Shown one piece after another: positions 1 to 8,616 of a stretch of 64,000 nt of DNA (position 1 is the first letter of the stretch; each line of letters begins with the position of its first letter). The position numbers were made by a program, and so were the translations under genes. Below the pieces are notes generated by a model. The model ran no database searches, was not told the DNA's origin, and saw nothing but the letters and a program-made list of their open reading frames with translations. The DNA comes from Roseobacter sinensis (GTDB lineage Bacteria; Pseudomonadota; Alphaproteobacteria; Rhodobacterales; Rhodobacteraceae), in assembly GCF_025755255.1 (NCBI RefSeq), contig NZ_JALIEB010000001.1:62001-126000 (forward strand). Reading direction: 5' to 3'.

Positions 1-64
1 CCGACATCCGACCGGTGCGTCTGTGTGGCGCGACCAGCGCGTCTCTTGCCGCCGCATCCGTCAT
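1..64 (-). CDS. 5' end of an unidentified gene, cut by the window edge
   Basis: An ATG at 64-62 overlaps the stop codon of the GFA-family gene in an ATGA junction, and the frame stays open for 21 codons to the window edge (it begins MTDAAARDAL). The overlap suggests translational coupling as the third gene of the Spy-like/GFA operon. Too little is present to suggest a function. Confidence 0.4.
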   Translation of the reverse strand, partial: MTDAAARDALVAPHRRTGRMS

Positions 65-498
65 GCGTCACCCCCGCTAAACATGGCGATGGTTTCGGCA
101 GTGCTCAGCTTGCGGTGATTGCCCGCCAGCGCATACCCCTGCGGGCACTCGTCGGCAAAGAACTCCAACGTCATCTCACCAAGTGCCGCGCCGTCGAACA
201 GCCCCGCCGCCGGGTGGCGCGCCCCATCCTCGATGGTGCCGTACCAGAGCGTCGAGCCGCAGGTGCCGCAAAACCCGCGCTCGGCCCACTCTGACGACTG
301 GAAACTCTGCGCGGGCCCGCTCACCTCCAGCGTCCCCGGCACCGTATCAACCGAGATGAACATGCCGGAGGTATGTTGGCGGCACATATTGCAGTGGCAC
401 GCCCGCAAGCGCGGGGTGTCGGTTTGCACGGTCAGCGTCACCGCACCGCAGAGGCATCGACCGCTCAGCTGCGACTCAGTCATGGTCATGTCCGCCAT
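61..498 (-). CDS. GFA-family (CENP-V/GFA fold) zinc-binding protein
   Basis: A 145-residue protein with the cysteine layout of the glutathione-dependent formaldehyde-activating (GFA) family: CLCGA near residue 15, CHCNMC near 34-39 and FCGTCGS near 76-82, which together bind structural and catalytic zinc. Family members range from S-hydroxymethyl-glutathione synthase to proteins of unknown substrate, so the formaldehyde role is not assured. The chosen ATG at 498 has a GGCGG upstream but overlaps the Spy-like gene by 23 bp; in-frame ATGs at 489 and 483 would shorten the overlap. It is probably co-transcribed with that gene and with the partial gene downstream. Confidence 0.85.
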   Translation of the reverse strand: MADMTMTESQLSGRCLCGAVTLTVQTDTPRLRACHCNMCRQHTSGMFISVDTVPGTLEVSGPAQSFQSSEWAERGFCGTCGSTLWYGTIEDGARHPAAGLFDGAALGEMTLEFFADECPQGYALAGNHRKLSTAETIAMFSGGDA

Positions 499-1021
499 GT
501 CCGCCGCCGCGATAGCCGCGTGCCTGATTGTAGAGCATCACCTGATGGCGACTCATCAGCGGCTTCGTTTCCAGATGCGCGGCCAGATGCACGGCGCGCA
601 GATCCGCCTCGATGCGACCCGCCTCCGCCACCAGTGCCGTCAGTACCGCAGAATCGACTTTGTCTTCGGCGAAGCTTGCCCCGAGCGCCGCCTCAGCGGC
701 CACGAGTTCGGCGCCCAGGCGGCGTGCATCAGCATTCATGCGCGCGAAGATATCCTCCACCGCTGCCCGCTGCTCAGCCGTGAGAGCGAGCGCATCGGCC
801 AATTCCAGCACGTGGGTCGGACCCGGGTATCCATTGAGCTCGGCGGCCAGTGCAAAACCCCACCCGCGGCCGGCCAGCAAATCATCTACGTCCTGGGCGG
901 AGAGGGTCGCAATGGCGCGCGTGTCCTGACCGGCGTATGGGGCCGCGTCATGCGCGGTGTCCGCCACAAGGCCGGTCGCTACCAATGCTGCAACAAAGCT
1001 CCACTTCACGGCGGATGTCAT
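476..1021 (-). CDS. Spy/CpxP-like periplasmic protein with a His-rich tail
   Basis: A 181-residue protein with an N-terminal hydrophobic signal segment, then a mostly helical body carrying an LTxxQ-like motif (LALTAEQRAA, about residues 77-86). That motif marks the Spy/CpxP/heavy-metal-sensor superfamily of periplasmic chaperones and metal-stress sensors. The C-terminus ends in Gly and His/Asp (GGGHGGHDHD), suggesting metal binding. The GFA gene starts inside its last codons, so the two are probably one transcript. Membership is inferred from the motif, signal segment and helical composition; the client or metal is unknown. Confidence 0.65.
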   Translation of the reverse strand: MTSAVKWSFVAALVATGLVADTAHDAAPYAGQDTRAIATLSAQDVDDLLAGRGWGFALAAELNGYPGPTHVLELADALALTAEQRAAVEDIFARMNADARRLGAELVAAEAALGASFAEDKVDSAVLTALVAEAGRIEADLRAVHLAAHLETKPLMSRHQVMLYNQARGYRGGGHGGHDHD

Positions 1022-1121
1022 CTGCGTTCTCCTTTCAGGCTGCTTTGGTCAGCCCTTCTGTCCTTAACAAAGTCTCACGGTACACTGCGCGTGCCGCAGC
1101 ACCGACGCGGCGCGAGCGGTG

Positions 1122-2555
1122 CTATTCCGCGGCCATCACAGCGCCGTCGCCAATCCGTTCCAGAATCGCCTGGGCACAGTCGCGGCCGTCGCGGATGGCC
1201 CAGACCACGAGGCTTGCACCGCGCACGATGTCGCCCACCGCATAGACCCCGTCGAGCGCTGTCGCCCCTGTCGTGAACTCCGCCTTGATGGTCCCCCAGC
1301 GCGTGACCGGCAGCTCAGGCTGGTCCCAGAGCGTGGGCAGCGCCTCCGGCTCGAATCCCAGCGCCATGATCACCAGATCGGCGTCTTCCACATAATCTGC
1401 GCCTTCGATCACCTCCGGTGCCTGCCGTCCGGTCGCATCCGGCGCGCCGAGGCGCATCTTCTGCACCATCACACCGCTCACCGGATCGCCGACGAAGCCT
1501 TTGGGGGCCGAGAGCCACTCGAAGATCACGCCTTCTTCCTCGGCGTTCTGCACCTCGCGCTGCGAGCCCGGCATGTTGGCGCGGTCGCGGCGGTAGAGGC
1601 ACTTGACGCTCGTCGCGCCCTGCCGCACCGAGGTGCGCACACAGTCCATCGCGGTATCGCCACCACCGATCACCACGACCCGCTTGCCTTCGGCATTCAG
1701 CGCCCCGGAATCGAATTCCGGCACCGCATCGCCAAAGCTCTTGCGGTTGCTCGCCGTCAGGAAATCGATCGCCCGCACGAGGCCTTGTGCACCGACCCCC
1801 GGCGCCTCGATTTCCCTTGATTTATAAACACCTGTGGCAATGATCACCGCGTCGTGGCGCGACCGGAGGTCTTCGAAAGAGATATCTTCGCCCACGTTGG
1901 TATTGAGCTCGAAAGTGACGCCACCCTGCTCCAGTTGGTCGTTGCGGCGCATCACCACATCCTTCTCCAGCTTGAAGCCCGGGATGCCATAGGTCAGCAG
2001 CCCGCCCGCACGGTCATAGCGATCATAGATCGTGACCTGCACGCCTGCGCGACGCAGCACATCCGCCGCGGCCAGCCCGCCGGGGCCCGCGCCGATGATG
2101 CCCACGCTCTCGCTGCGTTCGGCCAGCGGCGTGATCGGCTGCACCCAGCCTTTCTCCCAAGCTGTATCGGTGATGTATTTTTCCACCGCGCCGATGGTCA
2201 CGGTGCCGTGGCCCGACTGCTCGATCACGCAGTTGCCCTCGCACAGCCGGTCCTGCGGACAGATGCGGCCACAGATCTCGGGGAAGGTGTTCGTCGCCTG
2301 GCTGACCTCATAGGCCTCTTGCAAACGGCCCTCGGCCGTGAGCTTCAGCCAGTCGGGGATATTGTTGTGCAACGGGCAGTGGCTCTGGCAATAGGGCACG
2401 CCACACTGGCTGCAGCGCGCGGATTGCTCCTGCGCCTTGGCCTCTGCATACTCGGCGTAGATCTCGTTGAAATCTTCGCGCCGCACATCTGCGGCACGTT
2501 TCTCGGGCATATCCCGAGGCACGGTCACGAATTTCAACATAGGTTGCTCAGCCAC
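1122..2555 (-). CDS. gltD: Glutamate synthase (NADPH) small subunit
   Basis: The 477-residue beta subunit of NADPH-dependent glutamate synthase passes electrons from NADPH through FAD and iron-sulfur clusters to the large subunit for glutamate formation. N-terminal cluster cysteines are visible at about 48, 51, 56, 60 and 95, 99, 105, 109. A FAD-binding GAGPGG lies near 155-160 and a second dinucleotide motif (VVVIGGGDTAMD) follows. I chose the GTG at 2555 because GGAGG lies about 9 bases upstream and the protein then begins MAEQPMLKF. An ATG 39 bp further upstream has no such support. No gltB lies next to it in this window. Confidence 0.96.
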   Translation of the reverse strand: MAEQPMLKFVTVPRDMPEKRAADVRREDFNEIYAEYAEAKAQEQSARCSQCGVPYCQSHCPLHNNIPDWLKLTAEGRLQEAYEVSQATNTFPEICGRICPQDRLCEGNCVIEQSGHGTVTIGAVEKYITDTAWEKGWVQPITPLAERSESVGIIGAGPGGLAAADVLRRAGVQVTIYDRYDRAGGLLTYGIPGFKLEKDVVMRRNDQLEQGGVTFELNTNVGEDISFEDLRSRHDAVIIATGVYKSREIEAPGVGAQGLVRAIDFLTASNRKSFGDAVPEFDSGALNAEGKRVVVIGGGDTAMDCVRTSVRQGATSVKCLYRRDRANMPGSQREVQNAEEEGVIFEWLSAPKGFVGDPVSGVMVQKMRLGAPDATGRQAPEVIEGADYVEDADLVIMALGFEPEALPTLWDQPELPVTRWGTIKAEFTTGATALDGVYAVGDIVRGASLVVWAIRDGRDCAQAILERIGDGAVMAAE

Positions 2556-2778
2556 GGCCTGCGTCCTCCACCAAAGTCCCGGAGCCGCACGCATACGCGA
2601 ACTGAAACCGGAAATAAAGTCAGTAAAGCTTACCTATATAGCTTTATCTTGGTACGATCTAGCGCAAATACGCTTTCGGATCAGCGAAATTGATTCCGAT
2701 CCGGTCCTATTTTGAGGCTTTTCATTTGATTCCCTGACCTTATACCACAAAGACGCAGTTCCAGCCCGGTGCGCTTTC
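2556..2778. promoter_or_regulatory. Divergent gltD/uppP intergenic region with an inverted repeat
   Basis: This AT-richer 223-bp gap separates the divergent gltD and uppP starts and must hold both promoters. An inverted repeat CGGATC (2677-2682) and GATCCG (2698-2703), separated by 15 bases, could be a regulator site. No confident -35/-10 pair stands out. Confidence 0.4.
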
Positions 2779-3582
2779 ATGACGCTTTTCCACCTGTTTC
2801 TCGTTGCCGCCATTCAGGGCCTGACGGAGTTCCTGCCGGTCAGTTCCTCCGGGCATCTGGTGCTTCTCCCGGCGGTGATAGGCGGCCCCGATCAGGGGCT
2901 CGCCATTGATGTGGCCGTGCATGTGGGCACGCTCTTCGCCGTGGTGCTCTACTTCTGGGCCGATGTGAGAATCGCATTGGTCGGCAGTGCGCGATTGATC
3001 CAAGGAAAGGTCGACACCCGGGGCGCATTCCTCGCCCTCTGTCTGGTGATCGCAACCGTTCCGGTGGTTATTGCGGGGGCGGCCATCAAACTGACCGGCC
3101 TGGACGAAATGCTGCGGTCGGTCGCCGTGATCGGCTGGACCATGCTGGGCTTCGGGCTGGTGCTCTACTGGGCCGACAGGACCGGTGCGCATGACCGCAC
3201 CGCAGCCGAGTGGCGGCTCAAGGACGCGCTGATCATGGGGCTGGCGCAGATGCTCGCTCTGATCCCCGGCACATCACGTTCGGGCATCACGATCACCGCG
3301 GCGCGCCGGCTCGGCTACGAGCGTGAAGGTGCGGCGAAACTTGCCATGCTGATGTCGATCCCGACAATCGCTGCCTCGGGATTGCTGCTCAGTGTCGATG
3401 TGGTGCAGGAGGCCAATTGGGCGCTCGCACGCGATGGGCTGATCGCCGCCACCTTCGCCTTTGCGGCCGCGCTTCTGGCCCTGATCGTCATGATGCGGCT
3501 GCTGCGCAGCGTCAGCTTCACGCCGTATGTGATTTACCGGGTGATTCTCGGGGTGGTCCTGCTGGTCTACGCCTACAGTTAA
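2779..3582 (+). CDS. uppP: Undecaprenyl-diphosphatase (BacA/UppP)
   Basis: A 267-residue polytopic membrane protein of normal family length. It dephosphorylates undecaprenyl pyrophosphate to recycle the lipid carrier of peptidoglycan synthesis, and extra copies give bacitracin resistance. Both signature motifs are present: EFLPVSSSGHLVLL near residues 17-30 (catalytic Glu and Ser region) and PGTSRSGITIT near 160-170. The gene is convergent with the NDUFA9-like gene; the two stops overlap by 4 bp, leaving no room for a separate terminator. Confidence 0.97.
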   Translation: MTLFHLFLVAAIQGLTEFLPVSSSGHLVLLPAVIGGPDQGLAIDVAVHVGTLFAVVLYFWADVRIALVGSARLIQGKVDTRGAFLALCLVIATVPVVIAGAAIKLTGLDEMLRSVAVIGWTMLGFGLVLYWADRTGAHDRTAAEWRLKDALIMGLAQMLALIPGTSRSGITITAARRLGYEREGAAKLAMLMSIPTIAASGLLLSVDVVQEANWALARDGLIAATFAFAAALLALIVMMRLLRSVSFTPYVIYRVILGVVLLVYAYS

Positions 3583-4562
3583 GTGCGCAGGTTCTTGGCG
3601 GAGTCCTTGATCGCGTCATATTGCCCGGACGGGCGGAAGCGCCACAGGTAATCCGGCAGAACCGAGCCCATCGTCATGGGCGAGATGCCCAGATCCGCAA
3701 AGCCCTTCGCGTCGCTGCTGACGACGTTGTCCTTCGCCAGGTTGCGCACCTGATCCCGCGTGATCATCCCGTTGGTGAAGAGCCCGAAGGTCACCGCCTG
3801 CAGCATGTCGAATCCAAATGCCATGATGCGCGCCGCAAAGAACGGCACGTTCAGCACCAGCCTGCGGCGATGGATGATCTGCAACATCCGCTGCATGAGC
3901 TCGCGAAATGTAGCGATCTCCGGTCCGCCCAGCTCGTAGATGCCTGGCGCCACATCATCTGTCAGCGCGCGTTCGGCAGCCTTGGCCACATCGTCGACAT
4001 AGACCGGCTGGAACCGCGTCTCGGCACCCACAACCGGCAGCACCGGGCCGAGGCGGCTCATCGACGCAAAGCGGTTGAAGAACTGATCCTCCGGGCCAAA
4101 AATGATCGAGGGGCGCAGGATCACGGCGCCCGGCATATGCGCCTGAACGCCGGCCTCACCTTCGGCCTTGGTGCGCGCATAATCGCTGTCGGACGCGGCG
4201 TCTGCGCCAATCGCGGAGACATGGACCAGCCCGCCGATCTGCTCTTCCGCAGCGATCCGCGCCACCCGATCGGCACCCTCGGCCTGAACGGTATCGAAGC
4301 GGTTCTTGCCGACCTCGGCAAGGATCCCCACGCAGTTCACAACCGCATCCGCACCCGACATCACGGCGCGCACCGAGGCGTCGTCGCGGATATTGCACAG
4401 CACCGGCTCCACCTGTCCGACAACCCCGTAAGGCTTGACGAAGATGGCTTCGTTGGGGCGGCGAACGGCGACCCGGACACGCCATCCCGCCTTGGCCATG
4501 CGCCGCGCGATGTAACGCCCAACAAAGCCGGAGCCGCCGTAGATTGTCACCAGTTTCGACAT
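3579..4562 (-). CDS. NDUFA9-family (complex I 39-kDa-like) NAD(P)-binding protein
   Basis: A 327-residue atypical short-chain dehydrogenase-like protein. The N-terminal Rossmann motif is YGGSGFVGRYIARRM (about residues 8-22), and the body matches the family related to the mitochondrial complex I accessory subunit NDUFA9, which is common in Alphaproteobacteria. The bacterial protein binds a nucleotide but its reaction is not established, and direct membership of complex I is not shown here because no nuo genes are nearby. It is probably a single-gene transcript starting near 4562. Confidence 0.85.
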   Translation of the reverse strand: MSKLVTIYGGSGFVGRYIARRMAKAGWRVRVAVRRPNEAIFVKPYGVVGQVEPVLCNIRDDASVRAVMSGADAVVNCVGILAEVGKNRFDTVQAEGADRVARIAAEEQIGGLVHVSAIGADAASDSDYARTKAEGEAGVQAHMPGAVILRPSIIFGPEDQFFNRFASMSRLGPVLPVVGAETRFQPVYVDDVAKAAERALTDDVAPGIYELGGPEIATFRELMQRMLQIIHRRRLVLNVPFFAARIMAFGFDMLQAVTFGLFTNGMITRDQVRNLAKDNVVSSDAKGFADLGISPMTMGSVLPDYLWRFRPSGQYDAIKDSAKNLRT

Positions 4563-4692
4563 ATGCGCCTCATCGCTTCCCGTTTCTCAGGATGTACCCC
4601 CGGCCTGCCCACGAAACAAGGTGCAAATCGGCGCAGCCACATGCGTATCAGCGCCCGTTCCGAAGGCTGTGTGGGATTCCGTCAGAATCCGT

Positions 4693-4721
4693 TTGACACC
4701 TTTTGGACATGGGCTTAAACG
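4693..4721 (+). promoter_or_regulatory. Sigma70-type promoter for tRNA-Leu
   Basis: A perfect -35 hexamer TTGACA (4693-4698) is followed after 17 bases by TAAACG (4716-4721) as a -10. That places transcription start about 10 bases before the mature tRNA at 4739. Confidence 0.7.
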
Positions 4722-4738
4722 CAGGCTTCACGACACCG

Positions 4739-4824
4739 GCCCAGGTGGCGGAATGGTAGACGCGCTAGCTTCAGGTGCTAGTGTCCGTATGGACGTGGAG
4801 GTTCGAGTCCTCTCCTGGGCACCA
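4739..4824 (+). tRNA. tRNA-Leu(CAG)
   Basis: The 7-bp acceptor stem GCCCAGG pairs with CCTGGGC (4814-4820), followed by the discriminator A and an encoded CCA. The anticodon stem CTAGC/GCTAG encloses the loop TTCAGGT, giving anticodon CAG, which reads CUG leucine codons. A long variable arm (typical of leucine tRNAs) and a TTCGAGT T-loop are present. Length is 86 nt including CCA. Confidence 0.97.
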
Positions 4825-5271
4825 AAAATCCGCTTAAAGACAATTGATTAGACGCCGGGGTTGCTTTTGGGTCCACCCGACTTCTTCGGCCCCGCGTTGA
4901 CCATCATTGGTTTTATCAGCGGAGTTTGATGGGCTGGCGCTGGCTCACCAGACACATCGGACCAAAACATGAGCAGTGCAGTGGGCCACGACCAAGCCGT
5001 AGCTAGCAAGTCCCTAGTGACCCGCGTGCAGCGGACGCCGGCCAAGGACGACATCAACACAGTCGGAGAGTTGCTCAGCTTGCCGGGTGAACGCGGTACA
5101 GGTCATGTCAGAAACCGGATGTTTGGCGTTTGGGCCATCACTGCGCAGGACGTGCTGCGGCTTGTCTCAGGCGGAGAGTCCTCTCGAAGCCAGCACACAT
5201 TTTTCACCATGTCGTTTGGTTCGTGCCGCTCGCCGTGCTAGGATGCCAGTATTTGGATAAGGATCGATTCA
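4825..5271. other. Gene-free stretch downstream of tRNA-Leu
   Basis: These 447 bp hold no ORF I can support. The open frames present (for example 4969-5241 plus and 4848-5060 minus) overlap one another, lack good ribosome sites and resemble no known family. A 10-base string from the tRNA T-arm, GAGTCCTCTC (4805-4814), recurs at 5176-5185, which could be a relic of integration or chance. Confidence 0.5.
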
Positions 5272-5751
5272 ATGAAGCGTTTCTTTTTACCAATTGCATT
5301 TTTGTGTCTTGGGCCCGCAGCCGTTGCTCAGGAGACCTCCACAAAGCCGATACCGCCTGCCTACTTGTTGGAAAGAGACGCAGCAAGAAGCGGCCTGACA
5401 CAGGGTGAGACGCAAACGATCAGGCGGGCACTTGATGCGATCGACCGCGGACGCTGGAACGCGCCGCGACAACTGTTTGTCCTCGATGGGGATACGGTCT
5501 GGGTGAGAGAGGTCGAACCGAATAGTAGGGTGCGGCCTCAAGCTCGACGGACCATCGACGTTGATATCGACGGCGGTGTTAAGCTGGATCTGAACCGATC
5601 AGGCCGGTTGGGAAAAACGAACATAAACGTTCGAAGCATCAAGATTGGGCCTGGCGTCGTGGGGTTTGTGATCGGTTCAGCGAGCAGCGCCTACGCCCTT
5701 TGCGCATACCTCAATGGCTGTAGTCCGGAGGCCGAAAAGCATGACTTCTGA
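5272..5751 (+). CDS. Small secreted protein of unknown function
   Basis: A 159-residue protein with a clear signal peptide: Lys-Arg, then a hydrophobic core, ending near AVAQ (about residues 18-20). The mature part has alternating charged and hydrophobic residues and a short hydrophobic stretch near the C-terminus (VVGFVIGSASSAYAL, about residues 128-142). It also has two cysteines (residues 145 and 151) that could form a disulfide. Its codon use looks less GC-biased than that of its neighbours, and it sits alone between the tRNA and alkD, so lateral acquisition is possible. I do not recognise the family. Confidence 0.6.
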   Translation: MKRFFLPIAFLCLGPAAVAQETSTKPIPPAYLLERDAARSGLTQGETQTIRRALDAIDRGRWNAPRQLFVLDGDTVWVREVEPNSRVRPQARRTIDVDIDGGVKLDLNRSGRLGKTNINVRSIKIGPGVVGFVIGSASSAYALCAYLNGCSPEAEKHDF

Positions 5752-5790
5752 GCTGGTGCCGGGACGCTACCGGAAGAGCCTGACGCAGCG

Positions 5791-6483
5791 CTACGGCCTC
5801 AACCGTGTTCGGACATGCTCGGGCAAGAGTTTCGAGGCCGCCGTGACCGTAGACCGTGGCAACACATCAAGGTTGTCCTCTAGAAACCGGATCAAGGCGT
5901 GCTGGTCCGTCTTGCCCGCCTCCCGCGTCCATGAGGCAATCGCCTTCTGGACGTAATCGTCCGGATCACCGGCCAGAAGCCCGGCGATGCGGAAGGTATC
6001 CGACGTCTCTCCCCGTTTCAGCATCGCATGGGTCGCGACAATCGCTGTGCGACGCTCATGCGGATTCGCTGACGCAGCCAGGCGGTCCAGAACGGACTGG
6101 TCCTTGTCAATGAGGTAATCGCCCACGACCCGCGCCGCAGCTGGGTCCACGAGGTCCCAGTTGTTGATGCGGTCGTGTCTGCGGAGATAGAGATCGAACA
6201 GCGCCCTGCGTTCATCGTCCGCGAGGCCCCTTTTTTGCGCCTTGAAGTCGAGGATCGCCATCGCCGCCATCCGCACCTCATAGCGGTTGTCCGCCAGAAG
6301 GCTTTCGACGTCTCCCAGATCGAGTGTGCTGTAGCCTTTGGCGACGGGGAAAATCCGTCCGATCTGAATGCCCATTACGGTGGTGTCGGGATCATCGCCT
6401 CTGAAAAACCGACTTACCCGATCGACCTCACCGGGGTCGGCCATCTTCTCCAGGTCCGAGATGACAGCCTCTGGCGTTGCCAT
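5791..6483 (-). CDS. AlkD-like DNA alkylation repair glycosylase
   Basis: This 230-residue, all-helical HEAT-like repeat protein belongs to the AlkC/AlkD family, which excises N3- and N7-alkylated purines without base flipping. The motif NNWDLVD places Trp109, Asp110 and Asp113 at positions equivalent to the functional Trp and Asp of Bacillus AlkD, and Trp185 in SWTREAGK matches a further conserved aromatic. I chose the internal ATG at 6483 because AGAAGAGG precedes it and the 21 upstream residues do not look like family sequence. It is a single gene divergent from the secreted protein. Confidence 0.88.
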   Translation of the reverse strand: MATPEAVISDLEKMADPGEVDRVSRFFRGDDPDTTVMGIQIGRIFPVAKGYSTLDLGDVESLLADNRYEVRMAAMAILDFKAQKRGLADDERRALFDLYLRRHDRINNWDLVDPAAARVVGDYLIDKDQSVLDRLAASANPHERRTAIVATHAMLKRGETSDTFRIAGLLAGDPDDYVQKAIASWTREAGKTDQHALIRFLEDNLDVLPRSTVTAASKLLPEHVRTRLRP

Positions 6484-6587
6484 GCCTTTTGACCTCTTCT
6501 GCCAGCACGACAGAGCGCGCCGCCGGATCACACCGCTGACACGCATGCGCCCCGCGCCGGTCCGCAGCGGGCGCGATGCGGGGCAGC

Positions 6588-7880
6588 CTAGACGATCACG
6601 TCTTGGGCCACCTGCTCGCCCACGCCGAAGACCTTCTTGTAACGGGCGATTTCCGAGGCGGGGCCCATCGCCTTGTTGGGATTGTCCGACAGTTTCACGG
6701 TGGGCACCCCGTTCGCTGCAACCGCCTTGCAGACGAGGGAGAAGGGCGCCAGCCGGTCTTCAGGGACCAGCATGCGAAAGTCGTTGGTGAGCAGCGTGCC
6801 CCAACCGAAAGAGACATTCGTGCGCCCCGCAAACTTGCGGTGCAGCGAGCGGATCTTGTCCACGTCGAGCCCGTCGCTGAAGATGATGCGCTTCTCCGCC
6901 GGATCTTCGCCGCGCGCATGCCACCAGTCGATGGCGATCTCCGCTGCCTTCGCCGGATCGCCGCTGTCGATACGGATACCGGTCCAGCCAGCCAACCAGT
7001 CGGGCGCCTTGTCGAGAAAGCCTTTGGTCCCAAAAGTATCGGGCAGGATGATCCGTAGGTTGCCCTCGTGCTCTTCATGCCAGTCCGACAGCACGTCGTA
7101 GGGCGCCTGCGCCAGTTCGGCATCGGTCTTGGCAAGCGCCGCATAGACCATGGGTAACTCGTGGGCGTTGGTGCCGATCGCCTCCAACTCGCGATTCATT
7201 GCGATCTTGCAATTCGATGTGCCGGTGAAGGCATCTTCCATGCCCTCCTGCATTGCCTGCACGCACCAGTCCTGCCAGAGATAGCTGTGCCGTCGGCGCG
7301 TGCCGAAATCGGCAATCGACAGGTCCGGAATATCGCGCAAGGCCTCGATCTTCTCCCAGACGCGGGTCATCGCACGCGCATAGAGCACCTGCAGCTCGAA
7401 CTTGCCCATGCGGTTCAGCACCGCGCGCCCGCGCAGCTCCATCAGCACGGCCAGCGCTGGAATCTCCCAGAGCATGACCTCGGGCCAGTTGCCTTCGAAG
7501 GTCAGCTCGTACTGATCGCCCTTGCGCTCCAGATGGTAGGGCGGCAGGCGCAGATGCTCGAACCATTCCATGAAGTCGGGCCGGAACATCTGGCGCTTGC
7601 CATAGAATGTGTTGCCGCGCAGCCAGGTGCTCTCGCCGCGCGACAGCGACAGGGACCGGATGTGGTCAAGCTGTTCGCGCAGCTCGCCCTCGTCGATGAG
7701 CTCGGCCAGCGGCACGTGTTTGGATCGGTTGATCAGGCTGAATGTGACGCGCGTGCCGGGTTTGTTGCGGAACACGGACTGGCACATCAGCAGCTTGTAG
7801 AAATCCGTATCGATCAGAGAGCGGACGATCGGGTCGATCTTCCATTTGTGGTTCCAGACCCGTCTGGCGATATCAACCAT
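6588..7880 (-). CDS. pncB: Nicotinate phosphoribosyltransferase
   Basis: A 430-residue enzyme that joins nicotinate to PRPP with ATP hydrolysis, giving nicotinate mononucleotide for NAD salvage. The N-terminal SLIDTDFYKLLMCQSVF and the IFSDGLDVDKIRSLHRKF and SFGWGTLLTND stretches are family signatures. The internal ATG at 7880 gives the normal length, and it overlaps the end of the nicotinamidase gene by 8 bp. The product of PncA (nicotinate) is the substrate of PncB, so the overlap couples consecutive steps. Confidence 0.97.
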   Translation of the reverse strand: MVDIARRVWNHKWKIDPIVRSLIDTDFYKLLMCQSVFRNKPGTRVTFSLINRSKHVPLAELIDEGELREQLDHIRSLSLSRGESTWLRGNTFYGKRQMFRPDFMEWFEHLRLPPYHLERKGDQYELTFEGNWPEVMLWEIPALAVLMELRGRAVLNRMGKFELQVLYARAMTRVWEKIEALRDIPDLSIADFGTRRRHSYLWQDWCVQAMQEGMEDAFTGTSNCKIAMNRELEAIGTNAHELPMVYAALAKTDAELAQAPYDVLSDWHEEHEGNLRIILPDTFGTKGFLDKAPDWLAGWTGIRIDSGDPAKAAEIAIDWWHARGEDPAEKRIIFSDGLDVDKIRSLHRKFAGRTNVSFGWGTLLTNDFRMLVPEDRLAPFSLVCKAVAANGVPTVKLSDNPNKAMGPASEIARYKKVFGVGEQVAQDVIV

Positions 7881-8481
7881 GGCCAGTCTCCAACCGGACA
7901 CCCGCGGCCTGCATCCCGTCGCGGGCCGCTGCCAGAGAGCCGTCGAGATCAATCGCGCGGCAGAGGTCTTCGCGCACCTCCACATCGAACCCCAGCTTCG
8001 CCGCATCCACAGCCGAGAAGTTGACACAGAAGTCCAGCGCCAGGCCGACCATGAGCAGACTGTCGATGCTGCGGGTCCGCAGGTAGCCTTCCAGCCCCGT
8101 GGGCGTCAGGTGGTCGTTCTCGAAAAACGCCGAATAGCTGTCGATCGCAGGGTTGTAGCCCTTGCGGATGATCAGATCGGCCCGGTCGGCCTGCAGTTCG
8201 GGGTGGAACTGTGCGCCCAGGCTGCCCTGAATGCAATGATCGGGCCAGAGCACCTGCGGCCCGTAGGGCATATCGATCAAATCGTAGGGAGACTTGCCTT
8301 CATGCGAGGAGGCGAAAGAGGAATGGCCCGCCGGGTGCCAGTCCTGCGTGAGGATCACCGCCTCGGCCTCGGCCATCAGCGCGTTGACCCCGCCGACGAT
8401 GGCATCCCCGTCCGGCACGGCCAGCGCACCGCCGGGGCAGAAGTCCTTTTGCAGGTCGATCACGATCAGGGCTGTGGTCAT
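7873..8481 (-). CDS. pncA: Nicotinamidase (isochorismatase-like hydrolase)
   Basis: A 202-residue cysteine hydrolase that converts nicotinamide to nicotinate and ammonia. Visible are the catalytic Asp9 in IDLQKDF, the metal-binding DWHPAGHSSF, the active Lys in IRKGYNP and the nucleophilic Cys in GLALDFCV (near residue 157). It precedes pncB in a two-gene salvage operon. Confidence 0.95.
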   Translation of the reverse strand: MTTALIVIDLQKDFCPGGALAVPDGDAIVGGVNALMAEAEAVILTQDWHPAGHSSFASSHEGKSPYDLIDMPYGPQVLWPDHCIQGSLGAQFHPELQADRADLIIRKGYNPAIDSYSAFFENDHLTPTGLEGYLRTRSIDSLLMVGLALDFCVNFSAVDAAKLGFDVEVREDLCRAIDLDGSLAAARDGMQAAGVRLETGHG

Positions 8482-8616
8482 GGGCGCCTCGTTCTTCGCT
8501 CATCTTTGGGTAAGGGGCGGCGCGCAGGGCGTCAATGGCAACCGAACCGTGCTCTGCAGATGCGCCGCCCGCCTCGGCTCTTGCCTGCGCGGCCGCAGCG
8601 GCCTATTGCAGCGCGC

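Noticed and set aside
3417-4718. A 433-codon frame on the plus strand across the NDUFA9-like gene
   Set aside because: It overlaps uppP and the convergent gene in shadow frames and shows no domain.
4848-5060. A 70-codon minus-strand frame after the tRNA, considered as a phage or integrase fragment
   Set aside because: No integrase or transposase motif is visible, and it overlaps another frame without a ribosome site.
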